Below the pieces are notes generated by a model, which was not told where the DNA came from, ran no database searches, and saw only the letters and a program-made list of their open reading frames with translations. Positions 18,212-27,015 of a stretch of DNA of 64,000 bases are shown here, in pieces. The DNA comes from Danxiaibacter flavus. GTDB taxonomy: Bacteria; Bacteroidota; Bacteroidia; Chitinophagales; Chitinophagaceae. The translations under genes and the position numbers were made by a program. The stretch covers positions 124,001 to 188,000 of the forward strand of contig NZ_JAULBC010000009.1 in assembly GCF_041060425.1 (NCBI RefSeq), written 5' to 3'. Every line of letters starts with the position of its first letter. Position 1 is the stretch's first letter.

Positions 18212-19102
18212 TTAAATTAAGAACAGGTTTTCCCGTTGAATGTATTTTGCACTTCGCTCTACGCAGTTCAATGCGTCCGGAACATAATTATTTCCCTGTT
18301 CTACAAACATGTGTTTTACACCGGCTTTATTTGCATCAGGCATTATGGTTCTGAAATCAATTGTACCATCTCCAACTGCGGTATGTAGATCTGGATTGTT
18401 TTTATCCATGTCCTTAATGTGCCATATTACAAAACGGCCTGGCTGAAGTTCAAACCATTCATGTGGTTTTTTGGCAGATGCCCGCGACATCCAGTACAAG
18501 TCGGCTTCTAATTTAACCAGGGATGGATCGGTTTCATTCAGAATAACGTCATAGCCAATCTGTCCGTTATGATCAACAAACTCAAAATCGTGATTATGAT
18601 ATGCCAGTTGTAACCCGCCTTTTTTAATTTGCTCACCAATAGTATTTAAGACCTGCGCTAAATGTTTGAATTTTTCCATACTGCGCCAACTCGGATCAAG
18701 CCAGGGCCAGACGATATAATCCTGTTTAAGAGTGTGCGCTCCATCAATGCACTGGTCGACATATCGCTTCATATCATCCTGTGTTGAATTTCCGAGGATA
18801 TACTTGTCTAGATCATAATGGCCGCTGGATGTAGTAATGTTGTTATCCGCCAGCATTTGCGCAAATACTTTTGGATCCTGACCATAATAAGTCTTTCCGT
18901 TAAATCCGTAAGTTTCGGCTTCCCGGTATCTGAAGCCGGAAATTTTTTGGAGTGTTCCTTTTAGGTCGGCAGCGAGCGGGTCTCTTATGGTGTAAAATTG
19001 CAATCCCAGTTTGTATTCTTTTTTAAACATGTTCCCGGGTTGCATGATCGTGGTTGCAGTTAGCAGGGCTGCCTGTTTAATAAAACTTCTTCTTGTTTGC
19101 AT
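18212..19102 (-). CDS. Secreted sugar phosphate isomerase/epimerase-like TIM-barrel protein
   Basis: A 296-residue protein with an N-terminal RRSFIKQAALLTA signal that resembles a twin-arginine or Sec leader. The mature part matches the xylose-isomerase-like TIM barrel (AP_endonuc_2 superfamily): KLGLQFYTIRDPL at the first strand, YREAETYGF, LAYHNHDFEF with metal-binding His/Glu candidates, LVKLEADLYWMSRA and WHIKDMD. Such proteins isomerise or epimerise keto-sugars or inositols, although the exported members are poorly defined. It is convergent with the haloperoxidase gene. A LacI-type palindrome lies 210 bases upstream of its start, like the one before the SusC gene, so both may answer to the same sugar-responsive regulator. 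Confidence 0.8.
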   Translation of the reverse strand: MQTRRSFIKQAALLTATTIMQPGNMFKKEYKLGLQFYTIRDPLAADLKGTLQKISGFRYREAETYGFNGKTYYGQDPKVFAQMLADNNITTSSGHYDLDKYILGNSTQDDMKRYVDQCIDGAHTLKQDYIVWPWLDPSWRSMEKFKHLAQVLNTIGEQIKKGGLQLAYHNHDFEFVDHNGQIGYDVILNETDPSLVKLEADLYWMSRASAKKPHEWFELQPGRFVIWHIKDMDKNNPDLHTAVGDGTIDFRTIMPDANKAGVKHMFVEQGNNYVPDALNCVERSAKYIQRENLFLI

Positions 19103-19311
19103 GTAGGTTAAGTGTTTTGGTCTATGGTAAAGTATTCAATGGCAATTAAGATTGGTATGAAAAAAGGCTTGTGCAAGCTAGCCAAAACATTCTGAGGAAG
19201 TGGTATGCATTTGATTCAAATCAGGTAATCAAATGTTAACCAGGGAACGCCATATGTCATTACTTCTTTGTTAATGGTTCATATCAATATAAGAAATTGA
19301 AATTGGTACGG

Positions 19312-19323
19312 GTAATCGATTGC
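19312..19323. promoter_or_regulatory. Second LacI-type operator-like site
   Basis: GTAATCGATTGC differs from the perfect palindrome at 8214-8225 only in its second-to-last base. It lies upstream of the isomerase gene on the minus strand. The remaining bases from 19103 to about 19615 hold no gene or other recognisable element. Confidence 0.4.
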
Positions 19324-19745
19324 ATTACAAGAAGTTAAATGTGTATATCTCCGGATGAGGGCACGATGTTATCCACAAAAAATCAGTTTGTCGGCTCATT
19401 TGTCCACTTAACGACGATTTTGTTCCTCTCATCGACTATGGACCGGGGTGGCCGCCATCTTAATGTATTTTTGTTTTACAAACGATGAAAGAAATATCTG
19501 AGAGAAAAAGTGGTGAGGAGAAAATAAAATAAATTGTTCGTCGTTTATCAAACCGTCCTATTACTTACAAAATAAACAAAAGTGTGTTGCAATTGCAGCA
19601 CATTTTTTTTTGCCCCTACGGGAGCTGTGAACCACGGAGGCACAGCGGCACGGCGATACACGGAGAAATGCTTGCGTGGTAATCAGCTAAACTATCGCCG
19701 TATTTCGTTTTGTCGTTAGTGTCTCCGTGGTTTAAATCGCTCGTG

Positions 19746-20190
19746 TTTCTTCGTGTCGCTCGTGCCTCCGTGGTTCCAAACTTCGTGCTTTTTTCTGTCT
19801 TCGCGTCTTCGTGGAATCCCGTCGTGTTTCTTCGTGTCGTTCGTGCCTCCGTGGTTCCAAACTTTGTGCTTTTTTCTGTCTTCGCGTCTTCGTGGCAATC
19901 CCGTCGTGTTTCTTCTTGTCGCTCGTGCCTCCGTGGTTCCAAACTTTGAGCTTCTTTCTGTCTTCGCGTCTTCGTGGCAATCCCGTCGTGTTTCTTCTTG
20001 TCGCTCGTGCCTCCGTGGTTCCAAACTTTGTGCTTCTTTCCGTCTCCGCGTCTTCGTGGCAATCCCGTCGTGTTCCTTCGTGTCGCTCGTGCCTCCGTGG
20101 TTCCAAACTTTGTGCTTCTTTCTGTCTTCGCGTCTTCGTGGCAATCCCGTCGTGTTTCACCGTGCCACCGTGCCTCCGTGGTTCAAAAAC
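19746..20190. repeat. 82-bp tandem repeat array (five units plus partial copies)
   Basis: Five head-to-tail units start at 19746, 19827, 19909, 19991 and 20073. The first is 81 bp and the others 82 bp. Each reads TTTCTTCGTGTCGCTCGTGC, then CTCCGTGGTTCCAAAC, then GTCTTCGCGTCTTCGTGG. A truncated sixth unit follows at 20155 and decayed units flank both sides (from about 19620). There are few differences between units. Because 82 is not a multiple of three and no unit contains a stop in most frames, long open frames appear on both strands; these are by-products, not genes. The same vocabulary occurs once near 2.55 kb. No unique spacers exist, so it is not a CRISPR array. Confidence 0.9.
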
Positions 20191-20242
20191 AAAAATCCCG
20201 AACACTTCTCAGTATCCGGGACTTAACTTTTACCTTTCCTTG

Positions 20243-20314
20243 TAGAGCGTACGGGAATCGAACCCGTGATTCCTCCGTGAAAGGGAGGCGTCTTAACCCC
20301 TTGACCAACGCTCC
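20243..20314 (-). tRNA. tRNA-Glu (anticodon TTC)
   Basis: Read on the minus strand the 72-base gene folds as a cloverleaf. GGAGCGT pairs with ACGCTCT, with a G-U pair at the end. The anticodon stem CCTCC/GGAGG carries loop CTTTCAC (anticodon TTC), and the T arm contains GGTTCGATTCC. The discriminator base is A and the CCA end is not encoded. It lies just after the tandem repeat array. Confidence 0.93.
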
Positions 20315-20600
20315 TTGTTTGTTTTGGGAGTGCAAAAATAGGCGTGATTTTAATTCCAGCAAATTTTTTTCACTTTTTTTGAAAACTTTTTTTCAGTTGC
20401 TAAAATAGATATCTCTTTAAACCCTTTGCAGGAAAGAGGTTCAGCCTGTAAAAAGAATTTCAAATATAACGGACAAGTATTGCCGTTGAACAAAATGAAC
20501 GCAGGATTGTTGTTTTCAGGAGCAAAAAATTATCATACTATTTCAGTGTAATACATGTAAATTCGCGGTGCCTTTTAAAAAAACTTAAACACATTAACAA

Positions 20601-21614
20601 ATGAGTACAGTAAAAGTAGCAATCAATGGATTTGGACGTATCGGCCGTTTGGTATACCGTCAGATCTATAACATGGAAGGAATTGACGTAGTAGCGATCA
20701 ATGACTTAACCAGTCCAAAAGTTCTAGCTCACCTTTTGAAATATGATAGCGCGCAGGGTCGTTTCGATGCTGACGTAAAAGCAACTGAAAACTCTATCGT
20801 TGTAAATGGCGAAGAAGTTAAGATCTATGCGCAGAAAAATCCGGCTGAAATTGCCTGGGGATCACACGATGTTGACGTGGTTTTAGAATGTACTGGTTTC
20901 TTTGCAGACAAAACAAAAGCTGAAGCACACTTAACTGCTGGTGCTAAACGCGTTGTTATCTCTGCTCCTGCAACCGGTGATCTTAAAACTATCGTTTACA
21001 ACGTAAACCATACCATCCTTGATGGTAGCGAAACAATCATTAGCTGTGCATCTTGTACAACTAACTGTCTTGCTCCAATGGCACAGGTTCTGGAAGAAAA
21101 ATACGGTATCGTTAACGGTTTAATGACAACTATCCACGCTTACACCAACGATCAGAATACACAAGATGCTCCTCACGCTAAAGGTGATCTTCGCCGTGCA
21201 CGTGCTGCAGCTCAAAACATTGTTCCTAACAGCACTGGTGCTGCTAAAGCAATCGGCCTGGTACTGCCTAGCCTGAAGGGTAAACTGGATGGTTCTGCTC
21301 AGCGTGTTCCAACAATCACTGGCTCTTTAACAGAATTAACTGCTGTATTAGCTAAAAAAGTGACTGTAGACGAAATTAACGCAGCTATGAAAGCCGCTAC
21401 AAACGAAAGCTACGGATATACTGAAGACGAAATCGTAAGTACAGATATCATCGGAAGCACTTTCGGTTCTCTGTTCGATGCAACACAAACCCGCGTTCAG
21501 ACTGTAGGCGATGTTCAGTTGGTTCGTACAGTAAGCTGGTACGACAACGAAATGAGCTATGTTAGCCAGCTCGTTCGTACTGTAAAATATTTCGCAGGTT
21601 TGATCAGCAAATAA
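20601..21614 (+). CDS. gapA: Glyceraldehyde-3-phosphate dehydrogenase, type I
   Basis: A 337-residue enzyme of standard length. It oxidises glyceraldehyde 3-phosphate to 1,3-bisphosphoglycerate with NAD in glycolysis, or the reverse in gluconeogenesis. The NAD-binding fingerprint GFGRIGR lies at residues 10-16. The catalytic Cys152 sits in SCASCTTNCLAP, with the family signature intact, and the C-terminal SWYDNEMSYVSQLVRTV is typical. It acts in the cytosol as a tetramer. A strong terminator separates it from pgk, which follows in the same direction and carries out the next glycolytic step. Codon use is even and the gene looks highly conserved. Confidence 0.98.
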   Translation: MSTVKVAINGFGRIGRLVYRQIYNMEGIDVVAINDLTSPKVLAHLLKYDSAQGRFDADVKATENSIVVNGEEVKIYAQKNPAEIAWGSHDVDVVLECTGFFADKTKAEAHLTAGAKRVVISAPATGDLKTIVYNVNHTILDGSETIISCASCTTNCLAPMAQVLEEKYGIVNGLMTTIHAYTNDQNTQDAPHAKGDLRRARAAAQNIVPNSTGAAKAIGLVLPSLKGKLDGSAQRVPTITGSLTELTAVLAKKVTVDEINAAMKAATNESYGYTEDEIVSTDIIGSTFGSLFDATQTRVQTVGDVQLVRTVSWYDNEMSYVSQLVRTVKYFAGLISK

Positions 21615-21707
21615 GCATATAACTCAATCAAAAAGGAATGGACTATCTTAATGTAGCAAGCAATACAAGATGTTTAAGCCTTTTCCATTTTTGATTTGAA
21701 CATATTG

Positions 21708-21734
21708 GCCGCAGTAATAACACTGCGGCTTTTT
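21708..21734 (+). terminator. Intrinsic terminator after gapA
   Basis: GCCGCAGT pairs with ACTGCGGC around a 6-base loop, followed by five T residues. It suggests gapA and pgk are separate transcripts, or are linked only by read-through. Confidence 0.88.
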
Positions 21735-21866
21735 ATTTATATTTGAGCAATTGTGTCAGCGTCATTCGGAATTTCGCCCGGGTATTTAATATGTTTTATG
21801 CTTGCCGCGAATTTCCCCGCTACAAATGGCCCTATCCTTATTCCTGAAACTTGAAATCATAATATT

Positions 21867-23063
21867 ATGAGCAAATTCGCCAACCACAACTTCGCTGGTC
21901 AAAAAGCTTTGATACGCGTAGATTTTAATGTGCCACTTGATAAACAAACTTTGGCTATAACTGATGATACAAGAATCCGCGCCGCATTGCCTACTATCAA
22001 AAAGATATTGGGTGATGGAGGAAGCGTAATACTGATGAGTCATCTTGGTCGTCCGAAAGAAGGCCCTGAAGACAAATACTCTTTAAAACATCTGATCAAT
22101 CACCTGGGTGAATTGCTGGGACTAAAAGTTGAATTTGCTGATGACTGCATCGGCGAGCAGGCTGTGCAAAAAGCAGCTGCTTTACAACCCGGACAAGTAT
22201 TGCTACTTGAAAATCTTCGCTTCTACAAACAGGAAGAAAAAGGTGATGAGGGTTTCGCTGAAAAATTGTCAAAACTGGGAGATGTGTACGTAAACGATGC
22301 ATTTGGCACAGCACACCGTGCGCACGCATCTACTGCCGTTATTGCTAAATTCTTCCCCGGTGATAAAAAAATGTTTGGTTTGTTGATGGAAGGAGAGGTG
22401 AGCAGTGCAGAAAAAGTCTTACATAATTCAGAAAAACCTTTTGTGGCCATTATCGGCGGTGCAAAAGTGAGCGACAAAATTCTCATACTTGAAAATTTGC
22501 TGGAAAGAGCAACTGATATTATTATCGGTGGAGGTATGGCGTATACTTTCTTTAAAGCACAGGGCGGAAACATCGGTAACTCCCTTTGCGAAGAGGACAG
22601 ATTGGAAACAGCAAAAGAAATCCTGAAAAAGGCTGAAGAAAAAGGAGTTTGCATTCACCTGCCAAGCGACTCTGTGATAGCAGATAAATTTGATGCAGAA
22701 GCAAATACATCCGCAGCACCAAGCAACAATATACCTGATGGCTGGTTAGGCCTGGATATCGGACAAAATGCCTGCGAGCAATTCTGCAATGTGATTAAAG
22801 AATCAAAAACCATTTTGTGGAATGGTCCGATGGGTGTATTTGAAATGCACAAATTCCAGCATGGAACCAAGGCTGTTGCAACTGCTGTTGCTGAAGCTAC
22901 CCAGGATGGCGCATTCTCTCTTGTTGGTGGTGGGGACAGTGTTGCTGCCGTTAATCAATTTGGATATGCTGATAAGGTAAGTTACGTTAGTACCGGCGGC
23001 GGCGCAATGCTTGAATACTTTGAAGGTAAAGTGTTGCCAGGTATCGCAGCCATAAACGAATAA
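21867..23063 (+). CDS. pgk: Phosphoglycerate kinase
   Basis: A 398-residue enzyme of normal size. It transfers phosphate from 1,3-bisphosphoglycerate to ADP in glycolysis. The N-terminal domain shows RVDFNVPLD and SHLGRPKEGPE (substrate-binding Arg and His) and LLENLRFYKQEE. The hinge and nucleotide domain show AIIGGAKVSDKI, LWNGPMGVFE and the glycine-rich SLVGGGDSVAAV near the end. It follows gapA, whose product is its substrate. It is cytosolic, and no abnormal residues were noticed. Confidence 0.98.
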   Translation: MSKFANHNFAGQKALIRVDFNVPLDKQTLAITDDTRIRAALPTIKKILGDGGSVILMSHLGRPKEGPEDKYSLKHLINHLGELLGLKVEFADDCIGEQAVQKAAALQPGQVLLLENLRFYKQEEKGDEGFAEKLSKLGDVYVNDAFGTAHRAHASTAVIAKFFPGDKKMFGLLMEGEVSSAEKVLHNSEKPFVAIIGGAKVSDKILILENLLERATDIIIGGGMAYTFFKAQGGNIGNSLCEEDRLETAKEILKKAEEKGVCIHLPSDSVIADKFDAEANTSAAPSNNIPDGWLGLDIGQNACEQFCNVIKESKTILWNGPMGVFEMHKFQHGTKAVATAVAEATQDGAFSLVGGGDSVAAVNQFGYADKVSYVSTGGGAMLEYFEGKVLPGIAAINE

Positions 23064-23087
23064 TAATCCCGGTTTAAAATAGTTGTA

Positions 23088-23120
23088 CAAAGCCACATCA
23101 AATGTGGCTTTGTCTTTTTT
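23088..23120 (+). terminator. Intrinsic terminator after pgk
   Basis: CAAAGCCACAT pairs with ATGTGGCTTTG around a 3-base loop, followed by TCTTTTTT. 23121-23299 holds nothing further recognised. Confidence 0.88.
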
Positions 23121-23299
23121 AGGACTATAACGTTTTTTTACGCAGCTGAATAAAACGAAGCGTATTCAGATATGAGTACTTCGTAAATCGAGCTTTTATT
23201 TTTCTTTCCGGCGTAATGCCCGCTCCAAACTCCTTAATCATGTCCTGTTACAATAATGCCAAACGCTCAGTCTTTTTTCTGGAAGCATATCAGTATGCG

Positions 23300-23884
23300 C
23301 TATGATAAAAGTGTTTTCAGAAATTGATATTCATCTTCTGTGATAGTTCCCTTGTCTTTAAGAATAGTTAGTCCCTTAAGCTTCGACAGCCCGCTAGGTA
23401 TAGCAGGACGGTGATTGGGCTCTTGGCTGGTGTGAGTTATTGGAATAGAAATTTGGTTTCTAACATGTCTTTTGTCTTTCCGAAGACTGGTATCTGGCTT
23501 TCGCGTGTTTCGAAATAAAAAAAGAAATATCACAGATATTAACAGAGAGCTATACATGCATGACATTGAAATGCTGGCAGGGATATTTATGTTGTGTTTT
23601 ATTAATTTGAAGAGGATGAGAAGCTGCGATGTAATAGCTGCGATCGTGACAATGATGCGGCTTTTACGCGTGAATGATTTGGAAGTATTTCCACGCAAGA
23701 TGATCGTTACAATAATCAGAAACGACATACTTGCACCAATGCTATATAGATCAATATTCTCCTGGGGAAAATCAAACCTTTTGAAAAACAGGTTGGCAAT
23801 AGCGGACAGCATATTCGAAGTAAAGCCTGCCGCTGCGATAAAAAGCATCATCCGGCGTTGTTTATTCGCAGGTAAAATTGCCAT
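23300..23884 (-). CDS. Membrane protein with C-terminal SHOCT-like motif
   Basis: A 194-residue protein of unknown function. Four hydrophobic helices are visible (around residues 10-33, 48-63, 76-93 and 103-125). A polar linker follows, then a short C-terminal segment, LTILKDKGTITEDEYQFLKT, that matches the SHOCT pattern (two short helices with G-x-I-T-x-x-E-[YF]). SHOCT segments are small oligomerisation or partner-binding modules attached to many membrane proteins. It is transcribed away from the histidine kinase gene, from a shared 150-base spacer. The opposite strand is also open here, but that reading resembles no protein. Confidence 0.6.
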   Translation of the reverse strand: MAILPANKQRRMMLFIAAAGFTSNMLSAIANLFFKRFDFPQENIDLYSIGASMSFLIIVTIILRGNTSKSFTRKSRIIVTIAAITSQLLILFKLIKHNINIPASISMSCMYSSLLISVIFLFLFRNTRKPDTSLRKDKRHVRNQISIPITHTSQEPNHRPAIPSGLSKLKGLTILKDKGTITEDEYQFLKTLLS

Positions 23885-23976
23885 GCCGTTTCTTTTGCTG
23901 CTAACTTACAGGCAACTGATAAGCAGGTCAATCAATATTTATTATTTGCGGGATAAGGTTTATTTTTTGCAGAGGA

Positions 23977-24007
23977 TTGTAAATACGCGAAGTATAGAGT
24001 ATCTTTT
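23977..24007 (+). promoter_or_regulatory. Putative promoter of the kinase-regulator operon
   Basis: TTG (23977-23979) followed after 20 bases by TATCTTTT (24000-24007) fits the Bacteroidota pattern TTnG-N19-21-TAnnTTTG with one mismatch in the -7 box. The start codon is 29 bases downstream. This is a motif call only. Confidence 0.35.
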
Positions 24008-24036
24008 AAGAGCCGTACTTCATCAATTCCTAACCA

Positions 24037-26139
24037 ATGAGACAGATTTTAGTCATAACACTACTGTTTGTAATAAGTATTGAATGTTATAGCCAACAAA
24101 AACAACTGGACTCTCTTCTCCTGCTTCTTAAGAATCAGACAAAAGAAGACACTGTAAGGTTAAGTCTGCTGAACAAAGTCGCTTACATATATTATTCGCT
24201 TGATCCAGCCAGGGGAGAAGCTGTTTCGGATGCGCAGATTTCGCTTGCGCAAACATTGAATCAACCGCTAATGCTTGGCGAAGGATATTTGAACAAGGGC
24301 ATTAATTTATCAGCACAAGGCAGAAATGAAGATGCATTTCCTGCATACAATAAAGCGGCGGATATATTTTCCACAAACAAAAAAGAGGGCAAGGTTGCAA
24401 ATGTGTTTGGTAATATCGGAATTGCTTACTCAAACATTTCAAACTATCCGAAAGCCATCGAGTATCAGCAAAAAGCACTGGATATTCATATGGCACGGAA
24501 GGATAGTGTTTCTGTGGCCCATGCCTACAACAGTCTTGGCGTCAATTATATGTTTCTTTCCAATTATCCCAAATCACTTGAATATTACGACAAGGCCCTG
24601 AAGATTTACGAACAGAAAGATCAGAAAAAAAGTGTCGCCATGACGCTTGCGAACATCGGCCTTATTTATAACCGGTTGGCTAACTATCACAAAGCACTGG
24701 AATATCAAAAACGAGCCTATGCTATCAATGAAGAAATGGATAATAAGCTCTTAATGGCAAACACCATCGGCAACATGGGGTCCATTTATGATGCATTGGA
24801 TAGTTTGACAACGGCGCGTGAGTATTTTATTAGAAGTTATGAGTTATATAAATCTCTGGGCAACACGGCGGGGCAGGCGCGGGGCCTGTTGAACATCGGT
24901 ATGATTAATCAGGAAATGAAAAAATATGCGATCAGCAACGATTACCTTAACCAGGCATTGCATTTGTTCCGCTCAATAAATGATAAAACAAATAAAACCA
25001 TCACGCTAAATGCACTCAGTGAAAATTACATGGATGCGCCGTCTTCCGTTTGGTTGCCGGGTGATAACAATCGTGCTTACAGGTTAAAAATGGCAGATGC
25101 TTACTTACAGGAAAGCCTTGGAACTGCAAGAGAAATAGAAGATGTGGAGCTACAAAGTTTTGCCTGGAAGGATATAAGCAAGTTGTACGAGCACCAGGGA
25201 AAATTTAATAAGGCGCTGGAGGCTTACAAGCAGTTTACAATTTTGAGGGATAGCATTGTTAATGACAGCATTAAACAGGAGGTTACTCAGAAGGAAATGC
25301 TTTTTGGCTTTGAAAAAAAAGAAGCGTTGATAAAGGCCGACAATGAAAAAAAGCAAACGGTTGCAGCGGCACAGGTCAGGCATCAAAAACTGGTCCGTAA
25401 CATAACACTACTAAGCGCTTTCGGTGTGCTGCTTGCTGCTGCGATTATTTTTCTGTTTTATAAACGCAGAAAAGACGCCGAAGAACAAAAGAAGGAGGCT
25501 GATATAAAAGCCCAGGTGGCCGAGACCGAGATGAAGGCCCTGCGATCTCAAATGAATCCGCATTTTATTTTCAATTCGCTTAACTCAATAGGAGACTATA
25601 TAACAAGAAATGATATTTCTTCCGCCAATTTCTACCTCGGAAAATTTGCGAAGGTAATGAGGATGATCCTTGAAAATTCCGAACAAAAAGAAGTAAGTCT
25701 TGCCGATGATTTAAAAGTGCTCGAACTATACATGCAGTTAGAAGCAGTACGCATGAAAGAGAAGTTTTCGTATGAGATAATCATAGATGGTGATATTGAT
25801 GTTGAAAACACACTCATCCCCCCAATGATCCTTCAGCCATTTGTTGAAAACAGTATTTGGCATGGCATATCACAAAAAAATGGCAACGGCAAAATAATCA
25901 TCCGTATTCAAAAACAAGATGAGATGCTCAATTGTATAGTAGAAGACAATGGAGTAGGCTTTGATCCGGTTGTAGCGGAAGAAAAAACAGAAACAAAAAG
26001 ATCGCTGGGGATGAAGATTACCAAAGCCCGGTTAGATCTGCTGAATAAATTCAAAAAATCAAAAGCGTCCATTGAACTGGTTAAACAGGTTGAGGGAGTG
26101 CGGGTGGAAGTAAAATTGCCATTGGAGCTAAGTTTCTGA
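24037..26139 (+). CDS. TPR-containing LytS-type sensor histidine kinase
   Basis: A 700-residue membrane kinase. A signal peptide is followed by a periplasmic region (about 30-440) of TPR repeats, seen as repeated blocks such as ALDIHMARKDSVSVAHAYNS, NYPKSLEYYDKALKIYE and ANIGLIYNRLANYHKALEYQ. One membrane helix lies near 455-476, then a coiled coil. The His_kinase domain has MNPHFIFNSLNSI with phospho-acceptor His509. The ATPase domain shows LQPFVENSIWHG (N box) and DNGVGFDP (G box). This is a kinase of the LytS/YehU type. It pairs with the LytTR regulator encoded 3 bases downstream. The signal sensed is unknown; TPRs suggest a protein or peptide partner in the periplasm. Confidence 0.92.
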   Translation: MRQILVITLLFVISIECYSQQKQLDSLLLLLKNQTKEDTVRLSLLNKVAYIYYSLDPARGEAVSDAQISLAQTLNQPLMLGEGYLNKGINLSAQGRNEDAFPAYNKAADIFSTNKKEGKVANVFGNIGIAYSNISNYPKAIEYQQKALDIHMARKDSVSVAHAYNSLGVNYMFLSNYPKSLEYYDKALKIYEQKDQKKSVAMTLANIGLIYNRLANYHKALEYQKRAYAINEEMDNKLLMANTIGNMGSIYDALDSLTTAREYFIRSYELYKSLGNTAGQARGLLNIGMINQEMKKYAISNDYLNQALHLFRSINDKTNKTITLNALSENYMDAPSSVWLPGDNNRAYRLKMADAYLQESLGTAREIEDVELQSFAWKDISKLYEHQGKFNKALEAYKQFTILRDSIVNDSIKQEVTQKEMLFGFEKKEALIKADNEKKQTVAAAQVRHQKLVRNITLLSAFGVLLAAAIIFLFYKRRKDAEEQKKEADIKAQVAETEMKALRSQMNPHFIFNSLNSIGDYITRNDISSANFYLGKFAKVMRMILENSEQKEVSLADDLKVLELYMQLEAVRMKEKFSYEIIIDGDIDVENTLIPPMILQPFVENSIWHGISQKNGNGKIIIRIQKQDEMLNCIVEDNGVGFDPVVAEEKTETKRSLGMKITKARLDLLNKFKKSKASIELVKQVEGVRVEVKLPLELSF

Positions 26140-26142
26140 GCT

Positions 26143-26895
26143 ATGATTAGAGCAATTATAATTGACGATGAAGAACATTGCGTAAGCAGACTGAATGATT
26201 TGCTTGGTCGTTATTGTTCTTCATTTATTTCAGTGCAAGGATCATTCAGTACTGTGGACGATGGTATTGCTGCAATTAATGCATTGCAACCGGATTTGAT
26301 ATTTCTCGATGTTCAGATACATGATAAGACGGGTTTCGATTTGCTGAGACATTTCAAGAATTTGCCTTGCGAAGTAATTTTTACTACTGCTTTCGAAAAA
26401 TATGCGATACAAGCTTTTAAATTCAGTGCCATTGATTATTTATTAAAACCGGTGGATAAAGATGATCTTTTGCAGGCAGTTGAAAAATTGAACGGCAAAT
26501 TACAGCTGCAACAAACCCAGCAGAAATTCAATGTATTGCTGAGCAATCTTCAAAACCTGAGTGGGCAATCAAAGAAGATTGTTATTCCCACAATCAACGG
26601 ACTGGTATTTGTGCCGGTTTCGGATATTATCCGCTGTGAAAGCTCCGTAAACTATACAACCATCTTTTTGAAGGATAAGCAAAAGATAACCGTGGCCAAA
26701 ACGCTGAAAGAGTTTGAGGAACTGCTTATACCGTACAAGTTTTTCAGAGTGCACAATTCTCATCTCATTAACCTCACACACGTAAAGGAGTATCATAAAG
26801 GCAAAGGCGGATTTATCTACATGGCAGATAATACTGAAATCGAAGTCTCCACCCGTCGCAAAGATGATTTTTTAAAAGTACTTGCCGATTTGTAA
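26143..26895 (+). CDS. LytTR-family response regulator
   Basis: A 250-residue regulator. The receiver domain (1-120) has the acidic pair Asp8-Asp9, phospho-acceptor Asp56 (FLDVQIHDKTGFDLL), Thr in the FTTAFEKYA loop and Lys102 in YLLKPVD. The C-terminal part (about 150-250) is a LytTR DNA-binding domain, with IIRCESSVNYTTIFL and FRVHNSHLINLTHV. It is encoded directly after its kinase, so both should be made together. Kinases of this type phosphorylate Asp56 and the regulator then binds direct-repeat DNA sites. Target genes cannot be seen. 26896-27015 has no gene. Confidence 0.95.
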   Translation: MIRAIIIDDEEHCVSRLNDLLGRYCSSFISVQGSFSTVDDGIAAINALQPDLIFLDVQIHDKTGFDLLRHFKNLPCEVIFTTAFEKYAIQAFKFSAIDYLLKPVDKDDLLQAVEKLNGKLQLQQTQQKFNVLLSNLQNLSGQSKKIVIPTINGLVFVPVSDIIRCESSVNYTTIFLKDKQKITVAKTLKEFEELLIPYKFFRVHNSHLINLTHVKEYHKGKGGFIYMADNTEIEVSTRRKDDFLKVLADL

Positions 26896-27015
26896 AACAA
26901 TTGATCTATACAATCTCCTGTTATCAGATTATTTTATTATCTTAAACTTTCATAACCACTTATTAGGGATGGTGTTGAGTCGATCGCTTATATGCCATAT
27001 TAAAAAACAACCAGG

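Noticed and set aside
19746..20190. CRISPR array
   Set aside because: Units are contiguous without unique spacers and no cas gene is in the window.
19616..20408. Several 140-157 codon open frames on both strands
   Set aside because: They come from the 82-bp tandem repeat, overlap one another and run into the tRNA-Glu gene; composition is that of the repeat, not of a protein.
20540..20600. Promoter for gapA
   Set aside because: TAAATTCG at 20558 is only a partial match and has no -33 partner at the right distance.
23472..24083. 203-codon plus-strand frame opposite the SHOCT protein gene
   Set aside because: It overlaps the kinase start and resembles no protein, whereas the minus strand has helices and a SHOCT-like motif.
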